Numbered from the stretch's first letter, positions 34,508-45,799 are shown. The stretch is 64,000 nt of DNA from Pararhodobacter zhoushanensis (GCF_003990445.1 NZ_REEZ01000007.1:1-64000); one strand, 5' to 3'. Translations and numbers: made by a program. Notes: generated by a model from the letters alone, not told the origin.

Positions 34508-35422
34508 ATGGGGATTAACCGTATCGACCACGCCGCCATCAGGGTCGGCGATCTCGGCCGCGCGCTTGCCTGGTACGAGGACGTGCTGGGCCTGACCGTG
34601 CTGTCGCGTGACGCCGAAACCGTCCACCTGGCGTGCCGCGGCAAGGCCGCAGACATTACGTTGGTCAAGGGCACGCAATCGCTGGAAAACTTCACATTTG
34701 GCGTCGACGACCAAGAGGATCTCGACCGGGTCGAGAGCATCCTGAAAAAGGAAGGCGTGGCGGCCGAGCGTCTGAGCGGCGACAGCCGTCCGGGCGAGGG
34801 CGCGACGCTGAAATTCCACCTGCCGTCGGGCCACGAGCTGCGGCTTTGCACCGGCGGGGCCGAACGCCGCGCAGGCATTTCGGACTTCGATGCCAAAGGC
34901 TCGCACATTCCGACCGACATGGACCACATCAACCTTCTGGGCGAAGTCGATCCGGCGGTGATGCGCGACTTTCTGATGATGATCGGCTTCAAGTCGTCCC
35001 TGAACATTTCCGTGGGCGGGCAACTGGCAGGCATCTGGCTGCGCGGCTCGGCCTTTGACCATGACATCGCTTACATGCAGGCGACGCGCCCGTCAGATCG
35101 TCTCCACCACGTCGCCTTTGCCGTAGAAGACGGCAACCATTACTTCCGCCTGTCCGACCGCCTGCTGGAAAGCGGCCATCGCTGGGAATTCGGCCCGGGA
35201 CGGCACAATGCGGGTCTGGGCAAATCCACCGGCTTCGGCACCAACAACTACGCTTATGCCTTCGACCCCTTCGGCAACCGCAATGAGTTCTCGTCGGGGA
35301 TGGAGCAATTCGCCGACGACGCGACCCCGCTCGACGTGAACATCGCACCCGAGCAACTGACGGACGTGATGAACGGCTGGGGCTACGAGATGGCCGAGAC
35401 CTTCATGACGGTGGGATCGTGA
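34508..35422 (+). CDS. Extradiol (type I) ring-cleavage dioxygenase, HsaC/BphC-like
   Basis: The 304-residue two-domain glyoxalase-fold protein has iron ligands H140 (DMDHINL), H201 (RLHHVAF) and E260 (NRNEF) in the C-terminal half, with the conserved tyrosine in NNYAYAFDPFG and a catalytic-type His at 200. Such enzymes open catechol rings next to the diol with O2 (meta cleavage). The N-terminal half (RIDHAAIRVGDLGRALAWYE) is the non-catalytic repeat. It is the first gene of an eight-gene operon. Confidence 0.93.
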   Translation: MGINRIDHAAIRVGDLGRALAWYEDVLGLTVLSRDAETVHLACRGKAADITLVKGTQSLENFTFGVDDQEDLDRVESILKKEGVAAERLSGDSRPGEGATLKFHLPSGHELRLCTGGAERRAGISDFDAKGSHIPTDMDHINLLGEVDPAVMRDFLMMIGFKSSLNISVGGQLAGIWLRGSAFDHDIAYMQATRPSDRLHHVAFAVEDGNHYFRLSDRLLESGHRWEFGPGRHNAGLGKSTGFGTNNYAYAFDPFGNRNEFSSGMEQFADDATPLDVNIAPEQLTDVMNGWGYEMAETFMTVGS

Positions 35423-35889
35423 GCCTGTCGGCTGAAACCTTCCTGGCGGCGCAGGACCTTGTCCTGCGCTTCTGGGCGGTGGTGGACGAGGTGGACGACA
35501 CGCCCGGCGCGGCTCTGTTCACCCCCGAAGGCGCGCTGGTGATCGAAAGCTTTCGCGCCGAGGGCACGGCAGAGCTGTCCCGCTACTTCGCCGCCCGCCG
35601 CACCCTGTCTGCCGAACGGCAACGCAGCACCCGGCATCTGTGTACCAACCTTCGGGTGCTGCCCGGCGAGGGCATACGGCTCGCGGCGACGGTAACGGTG
35701 TTCTCCGGCACGGGGTCACGCCCCTTGCCACTGGAGGCGCCGTCCTCTCTGGCGGACTTCACTTTCGATTGCCTAAAGACGCCGGACGGCTGGCGGTTTC
35801 GCGAAGTTCGCGGGAAGCTGGTGTTTGCCGGGGCCGACACGCCCGACCTGACGAAAGCCGCGCAGGCAGCCAAGGGAGCCCCGGCATGA
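35419..35889 (+). CDS. NTF2/SnoaL-like protein
   Basis: The 156-residue protein starts at a GTG overlapping the dioxygenase stop (GTGA). It has the cone-shaped NTF2 pattern: a starting helix (FLAAQDLVLRFWAVVD), ALFTPEGALVIESF and a C-terminal sheet (GWRFREVRGKLVF). Proteins of this fold act as isomerases, hydratases or small subunits of aromatic oxygenases. In this operon it could supply the isomerase/hydratase step that otherwise seems missing; that is an inference. Confidence 0.75.
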   Translation: MSLSAETFLAAQDLVLRFWAVVDEVDDTPGAALFTPEGALVIESFRAEGTAELSRYFAARRTLSAERQRSTRHLCTNLRVLPGEGIRLAATVTVFSGTGSRPLPLEAPSSLADFTFDCLKTPDGWRFREVRGKLVFAGADTPDLTKAAQAAKGAPA

Positions 35890-36560
35890 AGCGGGTCGCA
35901 CTTGTCCACGGCTGGGGCGGCTCCTACGCCGCGACATGGCAGGCCGATGGTTGGGACGACGCGCTGCGCGACGCGGGGTTCGAGCCGGTCGGCGTCGACA
36001 TCGCGGGGCATGGTCCGCAGGGCGGTCCGCATGATCCGCAGGCCTATGCCGATCTTGCCAGCGATCTTGCCGCGAAACTGCCCGCCGGGTTGCACGGCGC
36101 CATCGGGTTTTCGCTGGGGACCAAGCTGCTGTTGGAACTGGAGGCACGCAATCCCGGCGCGAACGGCAGGCTGGTGCTGGGCGGGATCGGCGACAACCTC
36201 TTTGCCCCCGAAGCCGCCGGTCCGGCCCTTGTCGCGGCCCTGCGTGGTGAGGCGACGGACCATGCGCCGCAGGTCGCAGCCCTTCTGGCTTACGCGGCCA
36301 AAAGCGGATCGGACCCCGCCTGTCTGGCCGCCGTGCTGGAGCGACCCGCGAACCCGGTCCTCACGGCGGAACGCCTCGCCGCCGCAACGGCGTCGATCCT
36401 GATTTTCAACAGCCGCGCCGATGCCGTGGCGCAGCCCGATGCGCGGCTCGTCTCGGCCCTGACAGGCGCCACGCATCAACTGATCGATGGCCCCGGCCAT
36501 GTCGGCCTGACAGCCGACGACCGCTTTCGTGACGCGGCCATCGCATTCCTGACTGATTGA
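35886..36560 (+). CDS. Alpha/beta hydrolase, probable meta-cleavage product hydrolase
   Basis: This 224-residue hydrolase has the oxyanion motif VHGWGG, nucleophile elbow GFSLG (Ser76), acid Asp179 and His205 (GPGHVGL). It is shorter than the usual 270-290 residues of HsaD/BphD, with a small lid. The ATG overlaps the upstream stop (ATGA). In context it should cut the C-C bond of the ring-opened product to release an acid and a dienoate. Confidence 0.85.
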   Translation: MKRVALVHGWGGSYAATWQADGWDDALRDAGFEPVGVDIAGHGPQGGPHDPQAYADLASDLAAKLPAGLHGAIGFSLGTKLLLELEARNPGANGRLVLGGIGDNLFAPEAAGPALVAALRGEATDHAPQVAALLAYAAKSGSDPACLAAVLERPANPVLTAERLAAATASILIFNSRADAVAQPDARLVSALTGATHQLIDGPGHVGLTADDRFRDAAIAFLTD

Positions 36561-36583
36561 ACCGCATAGGGAGGAGAAGACCC

Positions 36584-38355
<1,772 letters not shown>

Positions 38356-38399
38356 GCCCCGGCTTTCGCCGTCTTCGAAAAACTCAGCGAGGAGACCTT

Positions 38400-38648
38400 G
38401 TGACGGTGACCTACACCCTTGGCGACGCAGCGGTCGCGCTGACCGTGGCCGCCGAACCAGCCCAATCCATCGACGGGGGGGCGGCGGATTACACAATCCT
38501 GCCAGGCGGCACGACGCCGGGGATGCTGTACGCGAAGCAACAGTCATGGGGCACGTTGCGGCTGAACGGCGCGACCAAGATCCAAGCCCTGTATGGCAAG
38601 GATTTCAACGTCGAACGCGGCTTTGAATGCGATGTGAAGGTGTTCTGA
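38400..38648 (+). CDS. Unrecognised 82-residue protein in the catabolic operon
   Basis: The GTG at 38400 follows GAGGAGACCTT. The product (VTVTYTLGDAAVALTVAAEP start; GKDFNVERGFECDVKVF end) is a small, probably all-beta protein with one cysteine and no signal or membrane segment. I know no family for it. Its tight placement between the reductase and BKACE genes suggests a subunit, chaperone or small isomerase for the pathway. Confidence 0.65.
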   Translation: MTVTYTLGDAAVALTVAAEPAQSIDGGAADYTILPGGTTPGMLYAKQQSWGTLRLNGATKIQALYGKDFNVERGFECDVKVF

Positions 38649-38701
38649 AACCGTCCAAGACCCGGAGGCGATCCGGGCTGACCCAAACCAAAGGATTCCC
38701 C

Positions 38702-39637
38702 GTGCCTCGGACTTCGAAAAAGACCATCATTTCCTGCGCCGTGACCGGCTCCATCCACACGCCGTCCATGTCCCCTCACCTGCCGGTGACCGCCGATCAG
38801 ATCGCCGAAAGCGCCATCGCCGCCGCCGAGGCCGGGGCCGCCGTGTTGCACCTGCACGCGCGCATGCCGAAAACGGGCGCGCCGAGCCAGGATCCTGCGC
38901 ATTATGCCGCCTTCCTGCCGCGCATCCACGCGGCCACGGATGCCATCGTGAACATCACCACCGGCGGCGGGTTGGGCATGTCGATGGAGGCCCGCATCGC
39001 CCCTGCGCTGCAGGCCGCACCAGAGCTGGCCTCGCTCAACATGGGGTCGTTCAACTTCAACATCGCGGCGGCGGAAAAGAGCTGCCGCGATCCACAGCCG
39101 TGGGAGATCGACTACCTGCGCGGCACCCGCGACCTCATCATGTCCAACACCTTCACCCAGATCGAGACGGTTCTGGCCAAACTGTCCGAAACGGGCACCC
39201 GTTTCGAGTTCGAATGCTACGATACGGGCCACCTTTATAACCTAGCGCTTTTCGCGGACCGGGGTCTGGTGAAGCCGCCGTTCTTCGTGCAGGCGATCTT
39301 TGGTATCACCGGGGCGCAGGGCCCCGACCCCGAAAACCTCATGCACATGCGCGCCACGGCAGAGCGGCTTTTCGGCGACGATCACCTGCTGTCGGTGCTG
39401 GGCGCAGGCCGGTCGCAGTTCCCTTTGGTCACCATGGGGGCGATCCTTGGCGGGCATGTCCGCGTCGGGCTGGAGGACAATCTCTATATCGCCAAGGGTC
39501 AGCTCGCGCAGAGCAATGCGCAGATGGTCACCAAGATCCGGCGTATCCTTGAGGATCTGGGCCACGAAATCGCCACCCCGGACGAGGCGCGCGCGATGCT
39601 CGGGACCAAGGGCCGGGACAAGGTGTCTTTCGGATGA
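38702..39637 (+). CDS. BKACE-family beta-keto acid cleavage enzyme (DUF849)
   Basis: This protein of about 311 residues starts at a GTG and opens KKTIISCAVTGSIHTPSMS. Zinc ligands H50 and H52 are in VLHLHAR, and the ECYDTGHL and GAGRSQFPLVTMG segments fit the TIM-barrel active site. BKACE enzymes condense a beta-keto acid with acetyl-CoA to give acetoacetate and a new acyl-CoA. This suggests that the operon makes a beta-keto acid. It overlaps the aldolase gene downstream (ATGA). Confidence 0.9.
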   Translation: MPRTSKKTIISCAVTGSIHTPSMSPHLPVTADQIAESAIAAAEAGAAVLHLHARMPKTGAPSQDPAHYAAFLPRIHAATDAIVNITTGGGLGMSMEARIAPALQAAPELASLNMGSFNFNIAAAEKSCRDPQPWEIDYLRGTRDLIMSNTFTQIETVLAKLSETGTRFEFECYDTGHLYNLALFADRGLVKPPFFVQAIFGITGAQGPDPENLMHMRATAERLFGDDHLLSVLGAGRSQFPLVTMGAILGGHVRVGLEDNLYIAKGQLAQSNAQMVTKIRRILEDLGHEIATPDEARAMLGTKGRDKVSFG

Positions 39638-40377
39638 GGGCCGGATTTCGCGCCCGCCTGCGCGCGCCCGAGCCGGTGCTGGGCACCTTTCTCAAGATCC
39701 CCTCGACCCAGCCCGCCGAGATCCTCGGCTCTCTGGGCTTCGACTTTGTCGTCATCGACGAGGAACACGCGCCGCTGAACCCCGAGACGACCGATGCCAT
39801 CCTGCTGGCCTGCCGGGCGCACCGCATGGCGGGACTGGTGAGGGTACGTCAGCCCGGCGACATCCTGCGCGTGCTGGACAGCGGCGCCAATGGTGTGCTG
39901 GTGCCGCATGTGACTTCTGCCGCCGTCGCCCGCGAGATCGTCGCCCTTGCGCGGTATGCGGGTGGGCGTGGCCTCTCCCCCACCACCCGCGCCGGAGCGT
40001 TCGGTGGCATGCCCGTGGCGGACCACATGGCGGCGCAGGATGCACGAACTGCCGTCATCGCAATGATCGAAGACGCCGAAGCCTTGGACCGGATCGATCA
40101 GATCGTCGCGACCGAAGGACTCGACGCGATCTTCATCGGCCGCGCAGACCTTGGGGCAAGCATGGGCGCGGCAGCGCAAGATGGGGGGCTGGACCGCGCG
40201 GTCGCGGGTCTCTTGACCGCGGCGAAATCATCGGCTCTGCCCGCCCTCGTGCTTGCAGCCGACCGCACCGACGCCACCGCGATGCGCGATCTGGGGGCGA
40301 CCGGGTTTCTGACGGGGTCTGATCAAGGGTTCCTGAGGACTGCCGCAACCGCCGCACGCACCCGATTGTTCGAGTGA
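39634..40377 (+). CDS. HpcH/HpaI-family class II aldolase
   Basis: The 247-residue TIM-barrel protein has IDEEHAPLN (catalytic His45), AMIEDAEAL with the metal Glu, and IFIGRADLGASMG with the metal Asp. Such aldolases split 4-hydroxy-2-oxo acids to pyruvate and an aldehyde. It is the last gene of the operon and its start overlaps the BKACE stop. An aldehyde dehydrogenase partner is not nearby. Confidence 0.9.
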   Translation: MRAGFRARLRAPEPVLGTFLKIPSTQPAEILGSLGFDFVVIDEEHAPLNPETTDAILLACRAHRMAGLVRVRQPGDILRVLDSGANGVLVPHVTSAAVAREIVALARYAGGRGLSPTTRAGAFGGMPVADHMAAQDARTAVIAMIEDAEALDRIDQIVATEGLDAIFIGRADLGASMGAAAQDGGLDRAVAGLLTAAKSSALPALVLAADRTDATAMRDLGATGFLTGSDQGFLRTAATAARTRLFE

Positions 40378-40550
40378 CAAAACGCCAGACCGATAGCGGC
40401 GCGATGTGGTTCGGCAAACCGTTTCGCCACACGGCAGTTTGCGCGCGGCGGCAAATTCCTGATCGATCCGAAGCGGGAAGAGCATGCGCACCGCTCCTTC
40501 TATAGGGTGTACGCACTGTCACTGGATGAAGTCGGTGACCGTCGCGGCGG

Positions 40551-40854
40551 TCAGCGGCGCGAGCGCAGGCGGCCCAGAATCTCATCCGCGTTTAACGGAA
40601 CGCCGGGCGCAGCACAGCGTTGCGACAGGACCACATCGCGATTGTCGAAGATGACGGTGCGAAACCCGGTGGCGGCGAAACCGTCGATCGGCGCCTGTGG
40701 CCAGTGCGCAATTCGGCTGCCTTGCCCGTGAATGAGAACCAAGGGCGTCGCAGATTTGGGGGCCGTGGTATTCAACCGCGATTGAGAGGCCGTTTGCCCG
40801 AATGATCTGGCTTCCATAAGGTTTTCCGTTCTTCAGCAAGGTCCGAATGTGCAT
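40551..40854 (-). pseudogene. Truncated alpha/beta hydrolase coupled to dabA
   Basis: The ATG at 40854 shares its A with the dabA stop (TGATG). The first frame reads MHIRTLLKNGKPYGS and RANGLSIAVEYHGP. A one-base shift near 40755 then gives LVLIHGQGSRIAHWPQAP and FRTVIFDNRDVVLSQR, the first strands of an alpha/beta hydrolase. The nucleophile region and everything after it is missing. It was once the third gene of the dab operon. Bases 40378-40550 hold nothing recognised. Confidence 0.75.
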
Positions 40855-43220
40855 CACGCCACGGCGTCAAGGCGTCCGGCATCTTTGCCACGAACAACCC
40901 AGCTTCCTTTTTTGTAGCGCTGAGCATACCCTTCACTGCCTTCCAGTGTCACAAGCGTCAGCCAGTCGTTGTCGAAAAGCGTCCGGACATCAGGCTTGCG
41001 TTCCAGAACGCGGTCGATCATCACGACGGGTGCCTCGATGGCGACGACGAGCCGGCTTGGCACATGGCGCTGTGCCGCACCGTCGTGCACGGATTGCCAC
41101 GGCAAGCCGACCCTGAGCGGACCGCCGTTGCCCTCGAGCACGCCGAACCCGCCGACGACGTTGTGCAACAGCTTGTTGCCCGCTCCGAACATCTCGGACG
41201 CGACCGTCGAGCCGTGATATTGCAGCGCGATCCAGCTTGCGACGACGACCGGGGCGCTCAGGATCAGTTCCAGCGTCCTTGCCCCCTCGTCCTGCCGCCA
41301 GTCGTAGTCATGGAGAAAGACTTGGCCATCGAGGTCGCGCCCGACTGTCCGGGTCCGTGGTGCGGCAATGAAACCACGGCATCCCGCAAGCCCCCATTCG
41401 GGCCGGACTTCGGACCAGTCGCGTCCCCGCCGCGCCAGCGATTCAGCCGATCCGCGCGGCAGCGTTTGCGCACGTTCTGTGCGGGTCAGCGCGCCGGCCA
41501 TCGACAGCGCGGCACGAAGACGATCGACATCAGCCCGGTGGCTCGCGGGCACCGCGTCGGCAAACAACTGAACGCTATCAGCGACCGTGTCGTGCAGTCC
41601 GGCAACGAAAAGCGTCTCAGCAGGGATCGTCACACCGCGGCTTTTGAGAGCGCCGCGCACAGCCTTGTCGTTCAGGAGCGCCGCTAGAAGGCGCGCGTTG
41701 ACGTCGCCGGCGAACCCGCCACAGGCCCCGCATTGCAGCGCGCTGGCTTGGGGCGCATTGGCGACTTTTGCGCCGTGTCCACAGACCAGCACGAGTGGGG
41801 CAAAGCCCTCTGTCAGCGACATTGCCCGCAAAGTGCTGTACGCAAACGCCGTGCGTTCGTCGAGAGACAGGTCGAGCTCCGGGGCTGGATCGTCTGACGA
41901 GGAGAAGGCAAGGCCGAGGCCGTCCTGGACGAGCTTGCCGACATAAAGCGGCCCTGCGGCCTCGACGAAAGCGAAGGCCGAGACAGCCGCTCGTTTGAAG
42001 CGTCCCCAGGCCCGAACAGTCCGCAGCCGGACCCGCGTGCGTGTCTCCGCCTGAGCATCTCCCGGTGAATGGGTCGGGATTCCAGGGGCCAGCAAAACCG
42101 GGCAGCGCGCTTCGTGCGTGTCCGAGGAAAAGGCTTTGTGGCGGATCGGAAGCCCGAAGAAACCCGCGAAGCCGATCGTACGGATCGTCGGATCGGATGC
42201 TTCCAGCGCGCGGCGCAGGCGTTCTGAGCGCACATCAATGCAAAACGCGGCCTGAATCGCGGGCGGGCCGGCTGGATGCGTGCCCGTCTCCCCGCAGAGC
42301 GACACGGCCAGACGGCGTTCCGCGCTCAGATCGACAGCGTCCTGAAGCGCGGCATCAAGCAGCATGTCCGGCGCAATCGGGATCGGCTGCGCACAGGCGG
42401 TCTTCACCCGCTCCCATGCCGCAAGCCGCGCCGCACCGCCTGCCTTCAGAAGGGCAACCTCCCAGACAAGGCGCAGGGTCAGCAACTCGAACAAACTGCT
42501 GTCGCGGGTCCCGTCGCGTTCGGCGGTCCAGCCGAAATGGCGGGCGTATTGCGCCCAGCCTGAAAGCGTCACAAGCAGCCGGTGGAAATAGAGCGGTGCG
42601 GCCTCGGCGGGCAGTTCAAGTGTCTGACAGGCATCCGCGAAGGCCGCGCGCGCGTCCGTCGGCATCGCCGCCACAAACGCAGCGAACCCGGGCAGGCCCG
42701 CAAGCCCCACGGTCAGGTCGCGGCTGGCATAGGCCCGCCACGCCGCCCAGACCCCGGTCTCGGGCGCGGGCCAGAACGCCTGCCCCCGGTCGAAATGCGC
42801 CGCCGCCCAATGACCGATGCGTTCCTCGACAAGGGCTGGCCAGTCGACGCCGTCGTTCTCGAACGCAATGTCGGCAAGCGTTGGCAGCCCCTGCTCAGTC
42901 GGTGATGCCGTCTTGCTTGCTTGGGCAAGGCGGTCCGCGTCGATACCTTTGGCCGCTGCGGCGTCGTTTAGATCCGCCGCGCTCACCTCGCCAGCCTTGA
43001 TCATCGCGGCCACCGTTTCGCGCGGCACAAACAGCCGGCCCGCACCGACGCGCGCCATGCGTGCGGCCGCTTCAAGGCGGCTCTCGCCCAGCTGGCCGAG
43101 CCAGGGATTAACCGCGACGGTCGCTTCGAGCGGAAAGGCAGGCGGGATCTGCCGCATGGCATCCTCGGCCGCGGCGAAGAGTTCGAGGGTGTGACCGGGC
43201 CAGGTCATGTACGCTTTCAT
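40854..43220 (-). CDS. dabA: Inorganic carbon accumulation protein DabA (DUF2309)
   Basis: The 788-residue protein shows the zinc site of DabA: C327 and D329 (FCIDVRSERLR), H482 (GHGAKVA) and C497 (LQCGACGG). The His-Cys spacing of 15 equals that of characterised DabA. This carbonic-anhydrase-like subunit turns CO2 into bicarbonate in the cytoplasm, driven by the ion gradient through DabB. It is somewhat shorter than the largest homologues. It overlaps dabB (43217-43220). Confidence 0.95.
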   Translation of the reverse strand: MKAYMTWPGHTLELFAAAEDAMRQIPPAFPLEATVAVNPWLGQLGESRLEAAARMARVGAGRLFVPRETVAAMIKAGEVSAADLNDAAAAKGIDADRLAQASKTASPTEQGLPTLADIAFENDGVDWPALVEERIGHWAAAHFDRGQAFWPAPETGVWAAWRAYASRDLTVGLAGLPGFAAFVAAMPTDARAAFADACQTLELPAEAAPLYFHRLLVTLSGWAQYARHFGWTAERDGTRDSSLFELLTLRLVWEVALLKAGGAARLAAWERVKTACAQPIPIAPDMLLDAALQDAVDLSAERRLAVSLCGETGTHPAGPPAIQAAFCIDVRSERLRRALEASDPTIRTIGFAGFFGLPIRHKAFSSDTHEARCPVLLAPGIPTHSPGDAQAETRTRVRLRTVRAWGRFKRAAVSAFAFVEAAGPLYVGKLVQDGLGLAFSSSDDPAPELDLSLDERTAFAYSTLRAMSLTEGFAPLVLVCGHGAKVANAPQASALQCGACGGFAGDVNARLLAALLNDKAVRGALKSRGVTIPAETLFVAGLHDTVADSVQLFADAVPASHRADVDRLRAALSMAGALTRTERAQTLPRGSAESLARRGRDWSEVRPEWGLAGCRGFIAAPRTRTVGRDLDGQVFLHDYDWRQDEGARTLELILSAPVVVASWIALQYHGSTVASEMFGAGNKLLHNVVGGFGVLEGNGGPLRVGLPWQSVHDGAAQRHVPSRLVVAIEAPVVMIDRVLERKPDVRTLFDNDWLTLVTLEGSEGYAQRYKKGSWVVRGKDAGRLDAVA

Positions 43221-44776
43221 TTTGTTGCTCCCTGTTTCGGGGTCCAGCGACCGGACAGCCGGTCCGAGATGGCGTTGAGGTAAAGGCCGTTCATCAAGTG
43301 GACCCGCAGTCCCGCCGCCGCCGGGTGCCCGGCCCAGAGCGGAAAGGTCGTCTGTGCCACCGCAGCAACCGCGAAGCTGGCTAGCGCAAGCACGATCGTC
43401 GCCCAGATCAGCCCGTCAGGTGGCGGGGGCGGTGGTAGCGTCCCTGCCGAGAGCCATGTCGCGGACTGCTGGAACGCAAAATAGGCCACCGTCGCGCCGA
43501 CCGACAACGTGATGGTGCGCCAGGTGAGCGCGCGCGGTGCCAGATCAGCAAGCCCTTGGGCGATCAGGTAGACGACGCCAAAGATCAGGATCGCACCCAG
43601 AGCGACAGTCTGCGGCGGCTTCGCGGTGATCCCGAAACCCAGCCCGACGATGACATAAAGCGCGAGCGCCAAGCCGAAGGCGCGCGTAACCGCAGCCAAG
43701 TTTGGCACTGCAACGGCTCCGGGGCGGCGGATAGACGCCACGTCCTTCACCGCGCCGCCCGAGGCAAGAAAGGCATGCGCCTTGTAGAGCGAATGGGCCA
43801 CTATATGCAGCAGCGCCAGCGGGAAAAGCGCGAGTCCGCATTGAAGCACCATGAAGCCCATTTGCGCGCAAGTGGACCAGGCGAGCGCCGTCTTTACAGC
43901 CGGTTGCGTCAAGGACACGGCGGCACCAAGAAGCGCACTGAACCCACCGATCAACGCCAGCACGGCAAGCACGCCCGGTACGCTGATGAGGACATCTGCA
44001 AAGCGGATCAGAAGAAACCCGCCCGCGTTGACCACTCCGGCATGCAAGAGTGCAGAAACGGGCGTCGGGGCTTCCATGACTTCGGTCAGCCACCCATGCG
44101 TCGGCAGGAGCGCAGACTTGATGACCGCAGCAAGCCCCAGAAACAGCGCGGCCAGCCACAGCCAGTTCGCCCCCTCGCCGACCCGTGCCGCCGCATTGAT
44201 TGTTGCAATGTCCGAAGTGCCGAAGCCCGCGACAAGGATGCCGCCCGCGATCAGCAGCGCCGCGGTTGCGACGATCCCGCTCACCGCCTTTTTGCGGGCG
44301 GCGCGACGTGCCCGTGGCCGGTCCGGGTAATGCACCAGCAACCGATGCAGCGTTACGCCCGTCGCGGCCCAGCCGACAGCAAGCTGGATGGCGTTCCCCG
44401 CGCTGACCAGAAGCAGAACGCAGGCAATTGTCGCCGCCATCCAGCCCATGAACGCGGGCTGCCGTGCGTCACCGTCGAGAGCCACACGGGAAAACCGCAG
44501 GACGATCCAGCCAACGAAGGCGACTGTCAGCGTCATCGCGACGCTGACGATGTCGGTGCGCGCCGAAAAGCCAATCGACGCTGCGCCCAGCAGCGGGCTG
44601 GTCGAGGCTCCCGTCAGCGCGAGACCTGCAGCGGCGACAATTCCAGCCGCCAACGCCCCGAGAGCCGCAAACTCGGGAAGCCGCAGTCGCCAGTGTGCCC
44701 GTGCGGGTGGCTTGAGACCTAGTGCAAGCGTAGCGGCGGCAAGGGCCGCTGGGGCAATCAGAAGCAAGAAACTCAT
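43217..44776 (-). CDS. dabB: DabB, NuoL/MrpA-like membrane subunit of the DAB carbon pump
   Basis: The 519-residue protein has about 13 membrane segments and the proton-channel signatures of the NuoL family (LLPTHGWLTEVMEAPTPVSA, LLHAGVVNAGGFLLIRF). It is next to and overlaps dabA, which separates it from true complex I subunits. It should pass protons or sodium ions inward to power DabA. It starts 90 bases from a divergent LysR regulator gene. Confidence 0.94.
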   Translation of the reverse strand: MSFLLLIAPAALAAATLALGLKPPARAHWRLRLPEFAALGALAAGIVAAAGLALTGASTSPLLGAASIGFSARTDIVSVAMTLTVAFVGWIVLRFSRVALDGDARQPAFMGWMAATIACVLLLVSAGNAIQLAVGWAATGVTLHRLLVHYPDRPRARRAARKKAVSGIVATAALLIAGGILVAGFGTSDIATINAAARVGEGANWLWLAALFLGLAAVIKSALLPTHGWLTEVMEAPTPVSALLHAGVVNAGGFLLIRFADVLISVPGVLAVLALIGGFSALLGAAVSLTQPAVKTALAWSTCAQMGFMVLQCGLALFPLALLHIVAHSLYKAHAFLASGGAVKDVASIRRPGAVAVPNLAAVTRAFGLALALYVIVGLGFGITAKPPQTVALGAILIFGVVYLIAQGLADLAPRALTWRTITLSVGATVAYFAFQQSATWLSAGTLPPPPPPDGLIWATIVLALASFAVAAVAQTTFPLWAGHPAAAGLRVHLMNGLYLNAISDRLSGRWTPKQGATK

Positions 44777-44834
44777 CGGTGACCTCCGGGGCTAGGGCTC
44801 CGGTCGATGTAGAGAGGCTGTCGATTGAAGAAAA

Positions 44835-44845
44835 ATACATTGTAT
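44835..44845. promoter_or_regulatory. ATAC-type palindrome in dab/LysR intergenic region
   Basis: ATACATTGTAT is an 11-base perfect palindrome in the AT-rich 99 bases between dabB and the LysR gene. LysR regulators bind ATAC-like dyads of the T-N11-A type. The position fits autoregulation and control of dab. Confidence 0.45.
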
Positions 44846-44875
44846 GGATAGATTTGTTCTATTTAAGTGAACGTC

Positions 44876-45754
44876 ATGCGTCTGAACTATCATCATCTCA
44901 GGTATTTTCAGCAGGTCGCCCGGGAAGGGAACCTGACCCGTGCCGCAGCGCAGCTTAACCTGTCGCAATCTGCGCTCTCGACACAGATCCGGCAGCTTGA
45001 GGAGCGGCTGGGGCACGCGCTGTTCGAGCGCACAGGTCGGACGATGAAATTGACCGAGGCCGGACGGATCGCGCTCGATCATGCCGACCGCATCTTCGAT
45101 GTCGGAGACGATCTGCTGGCGACGTTCACTGGAAAAAGCGCAGCGTCCGCACCCCTGCGGGTTGGTGCGCTGTCGACGCTGTCCCGAAACTTCCAGCTTC
45201 GTTTTCTGCGACCGGCTCTGGCCGGGAATGCCGAACTGGTGCTGTCCTCAGGCAGCAGCCAGCCATTGCTGCGGGCGCTGGAGGATCTCGCCCTGGACGT
45301 TGTGCTGCTGACCGATTCCCCGCCGCGCGACACGTTCCCGTCGCTTGTTGCACACCGTATCGCCGAGCAGCCGGTTGCCCTGCACGGAAGGGCATACCGC
45401 CTTGACCATCCCACGCTTGCCGATCTGCTGGCGTGTGAACCCGTGATCCTTCCGACCGAAAGCTCGATCCGCACAGGGTTTGACAGTCTGGCCGCACGCC
45501 TTGGCGTAAGCCCAAAGATTGCCGCGACAGTCGACGACATGGCTATGGTCCGGCTGCTTGCACGCGAAGATGTCGGGCTGGCGATCACACCTGCTGTTGT
45601 GCTGGCTGACGAACTGGCGCTGGGGCTGCTCGCCACCGCGCGTTTCCCGCTCGATATCGTCGAAAGCTTTTATGCCGTGACCGCTCCCCGCACGTTTCCA
45701 CATCCTTTGCTCGAAAGGCTGATAGCGCACCCGATGGAGGCCGAGGAGACGTGA
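44876..45754 (+). CDS. LysR-family regulator divergent from dabAB
   Basis: The 292-residue protein has an N-terminal winged helix (LTRAAAQLNLSQSALSTQIR, about 20-40) and the LysR effector domain (APLRVGALSTLSRNFQLRFL). The ATG before RLNYHHLRYF is the family-typical start; a GTG three codons earlier is in frame. NhaR-like LysR proteins often flank dab operons and probably respond to carbon or ion status. Confidence 0.9.
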   Translation: MRLNYHHLRYFQQVAREGNLTRAAAQLNLSQSALSTQIRQLEERLGHALFERTGRTMKLTEAGRIALDHADRIFDVGDDLLATFTGKSAASAPLRVGALSTLSRNFQLRFLRPALAGNAELVLSSGSSQPLLRALEDLALDVVLLTDSPPRDTFPSLVAHRIAEQPVALHGRAYRLDHPTLADLLACEPVILPTESSIRTGFDSLAARLGVSPKIAATVDDMAMVRLLAREDVGLAITPAVVLADELALGLLATARFPLDIVESFYAVTAPRTFPHPLLERLIAHPMEAEET

Positions 45755-45799
45755 AGCAAGCCAGCTTTGCGGACGCTAGCCGATCATGCTCTGAAGCAC

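Noticed and set aside
43556-44722. Plus-strand frame of 388 codons
   Set aside because: It is antisense to dabB, and the hydrophobic gene on the other strand explains its charged composition.
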